A stretch of DNA of 51,756 nucleotides from an uncultured Saprospiraceae bacterium. Its GTDB lineage: Bacteria > Bacteroidota > Bacteroidia > Chitinophagales > Saprospiraceae. The notes under the pieces were generated by a model, which ran no database searches, was not told the origin of the DNA, and worked only from the letters and a program-made list of their open reading frames with translations. The DNA lies in the NCBI GenBank assembly GCA_937872385.1, contig CALMSO010000034.1:1-51756 (forward strand). Reading direction: 5' to 3'. Below, piece after piece: positions 50,515 to 51,756 of the stretch. Numbering within the stretch: the first letter of the stretch is position 1; each line of letters begins with the position of its first letter. A program made the translations under genes and the position numbers.

Positions 50515-50820
50515 TCATCCTTTTCTGGCAATATCTTCGCCCGCCGTGCTGCCTGGTGCGCGTTTTCCATTGGTGGTAGTACTTGCCGCTTGCGAGGGCG
50601 GTGTAGAGCCGGTGCGAGCCGTTTGATGCTCTTCCGATTTTCCGCCTAATGCCATTACAAATAGCTCGAATATTTTGGGCAAGTACATATCTACGACTTG
50701 CCCGACAAAGCGCATAACGCCGAGCGAATGAAGCAGGTTGGAGCGCACATTTCGCTCGTGTCGCTCCTGATAGATCCTCTCTTCCTCTTCCTGTAGCCTC
50801 TTAAAATTGTTTATTTGCAT
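50515..50820 (-). CDS. Small protein encoded beside an ECF sigma factor
   Basis: This 101-residue protein starts at ATG 50820, with only 2 bp between it and the stop of the ECF sigma gene. Residues 1-28 are charged and helical, 29-58 are hydrophobic (SLGVMRFVGQVVDMYLPKIFELFVMALGG) and could associate with a membrane or form a protein interface, and 59-101 are low-complexity and Ser/Thr/Ala/Gly rich. I do not recognise a domain. The tight linkage suggests a partner or regulator of the sigma factor (inference), but no anti-sigma motif is visible. Confidence 0.7.
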   Translation of the reverse strand: MQINNFKRLQEEEERIYQERHERNVRSNLLHSLGVMRFVGQVVDMYLPKIFELFVMALGGKSEEHQTARTGSTPPSQAASTTTNGKRAPGSTAGEDIARKG

Positions 50821-50822
50821 TC

Positions 50823-51380
50823 TTATCGGATTGTGGGTAAAAATTCCTCTTTCAGTTTTTGTGCCTTTTCTTTTGCCCGTTTTATTTTCATTTTTACGGC
50901 GCTTTCTGATTTGTTTAGTATCCCGGCTATTTCCCGAATGGACATGTCGTCCTGATATTTCATTAGCAATATAGTGCGATCGCCTGGTGGCATTTCGTCT
51001 AAAATATTTCTAAGCTGCCTCACTTCGAGTTCCATTAGTGCAGCGTCCGATACATCATCTTCAGCCACGTCGGCGGCTTTCTCTATTTCATCATCCGAAA
51101 ATACATTACTCTGCTTTTGCTTTCTCCGCAGATAATCAATGCAATAATTGTAGGTGATTGAATAGATCCAAGTAGAAAATCTCGCTTTTTCCTCAAAGCG
51201 GGAGAGATTCAGAAAAATTTTCATGAAAATCTCCTGCGTGGCATCTTCTGCCATGGCTTCATCTTTGAGTATGGTCAGGCACTTGCCATATATTTTGGAA
51301 GCATAACGGCTATACAACACGCTGAAGCACATGGACGCTTGCGTTTCCAAATAGCTATTAATGACCTCTAGGTCTTTCAT
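50823..51380 (-). CDS. ECF-type sigma-70 family RNA polymerase sigma factor
   Basis: This protein has 185 residues from ATG 51380; the TTG at 51404 would add eight residues. Region 2 is at about 10-85 (EDATQEIFMKIFLNLSRFE, FSTWIYSITYNYCIDYLRRK) with an acidic linker (DDEIEKAADVAEDDVSD), and region 4 at about 120-180 has the helix-turn-helix SIREIAGILNKSESAVKMKI. It lies at the head of a likely operon with a small protein (2-bp gap) and an MscS-like channel gene. No classical anti-sigma gene follows. Confidence 0.9.
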   Translation of the reverse strand: MKDLEVINSYLETQASMCFSVLYSRYASKIYGKCLTILKDEAMAEDATQEIFMKIFLNLSRFEEKARFSTWIYSITYNYCIDYLRRKQKQSNVFSDDEIEKAADVAEDDVSDAALMELEVRQLRNILDEMPPGDRTILLMKYQDDMSIREIAGILNKSESAVKMKIKRAKEKAQKLKEEFLPTIR

Positions 51381-51756
51381 ATCTTGATGACATCCAGCTC
51401 TCAAGGTGTTAGGTGTTTAGGGGTTGTCAATGCAAATTCCAAAAAAGTCGAGTTCCTCCCATTACAATAGGAAGAAAATTTATTAGTTGAGACGCAATTT
51501 CGTAAGAAAAGACACATATTTCCACCCTTAAAATCAGAAAAAACAATATCGAATACACGTTTGATAATATAGGCTGGCAAGTCCTGAAGTGTTGTGTAAT
51601 TGGCAAGATGTGCAATGCGGCTGCATTTGCACGCAATATATAACGAATAATGGAAAGATGAAAGAGGCGGATACTTGTTTTTGAGATAAATCTTTGCCCT
51701 TCAACGCAAAAAGCCCCTTTTGGGGGGCTTTATGGGTTGTTGCGTATTTATTTCCT
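51381..51756. other. Right-edge intergenic region with a hairpin
   Basis: No gene is supported here. A perfect hairpin lies at 51710-51731 (AAAGCCCC, loop TTTT plus GG, GGGGCTTT), followed on the reverse strand by TTTTT, so it may terminate a reverse-strand gene beyond the window. The promoter of the third ECF sigma gene should lie at about 51400-51500, but no TAnnTTTG was recognised. Confidence 0.5.

Overview
The window looks like a chromosomal segment of a free-living Bacteroidota, most likely Saprospiria or a near relative (inferred from gene content, not tested). The evidence is a PorX response regulator, two proteins with C-terminal type IX secretion (T9SS) sorting domains, Bacteroidota-type domains of unknown function (DUF4294, DUF3078), a long Bacteroidota-type amidophosphoribosyltransferase, and several copies of the Bacteroidota -7 promoter element TAnnTTTG. 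Shine-Dalgarno sequences are not evident. GC content is moderate, near half. About 36 protein genes and one tRNA are supported. There is no rRNA, CRISPR array, prophage or intact insertion sequence.

Layout. Positions 1-7.9 kb hold a tandem repeat at the left edge, a serine hydrolase, a GNAT acetyltransferase, tRNA-Gln with a clear promoter and terminator, hemA, a Wzz-like polysaccharide protein, a class I methyltransferase, a DUF4294 protein and an OmpA-type protein. Positions 8.0-9.8 kb hold an ECF sigma factor, a single-pass membrane protein likely to be its anti-sigma factor, and a membrane-anchored ZraP/CpxP-like helical protein; this trio recalls CnrH/CnrY/CnrX metal-responsive sets. A YifB/ComM AAA ATPase follows. 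Positions 11.6-15.2 kb hold an ABC ATPase, an FtsX-type permease with a His/Asp-rich extracytoplasmic loop, a DUF1028 Ntn-hydrolase-like protein with a C-terminal repeat region, and a secreted CFFCG-motif protein; this looks like a metal-handling locus. Positions 15.4-23.9 kb hold a Uma2 nuclease, an APC permease, a truncated IS5-type transposase, kynureninase, a radical SAM/SPASM protein, an acyltransferase, a glycosyltransferase and a second ECF sigma factor.

Positions 24-34 kb hold porX, convergent with that second sigma factor, then a T9SS cargo protein, amidophosphoribosyltransferase, DUF1963, a GT4 glycosyltransferase, recA with a near-perfect promoter, and a second T9SS cargo protein. 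Positions 34-51.4 kb hold a LysE exporter overlapping a GH3-type acyl-adenylase, a dienelactone hydrolase lipoprotein, a fused alpha/beta 2-oxoacid dehydrogenase E1, a tocopherol-cyclase-like protein, a SNF2 helicase whose 5' end seems frameshifted, an S9 peptidase, a MATE exporter, a DUF3078 protein, and a reverse-strand set of a third ECF sigma factor, a small protein and an MscS-like channel.

Most of the window is ordinary core genome. The parts most worth a second look are the sigma/anti-sigma/ZraP-like set (including an 8-codon leader ORF overlapping a TTG start), the neighbouring His-rich ABC permease locus, the ECF factor facing porX, the sigma/small-protein/MscS set, and the frameshifted SNF2 start.
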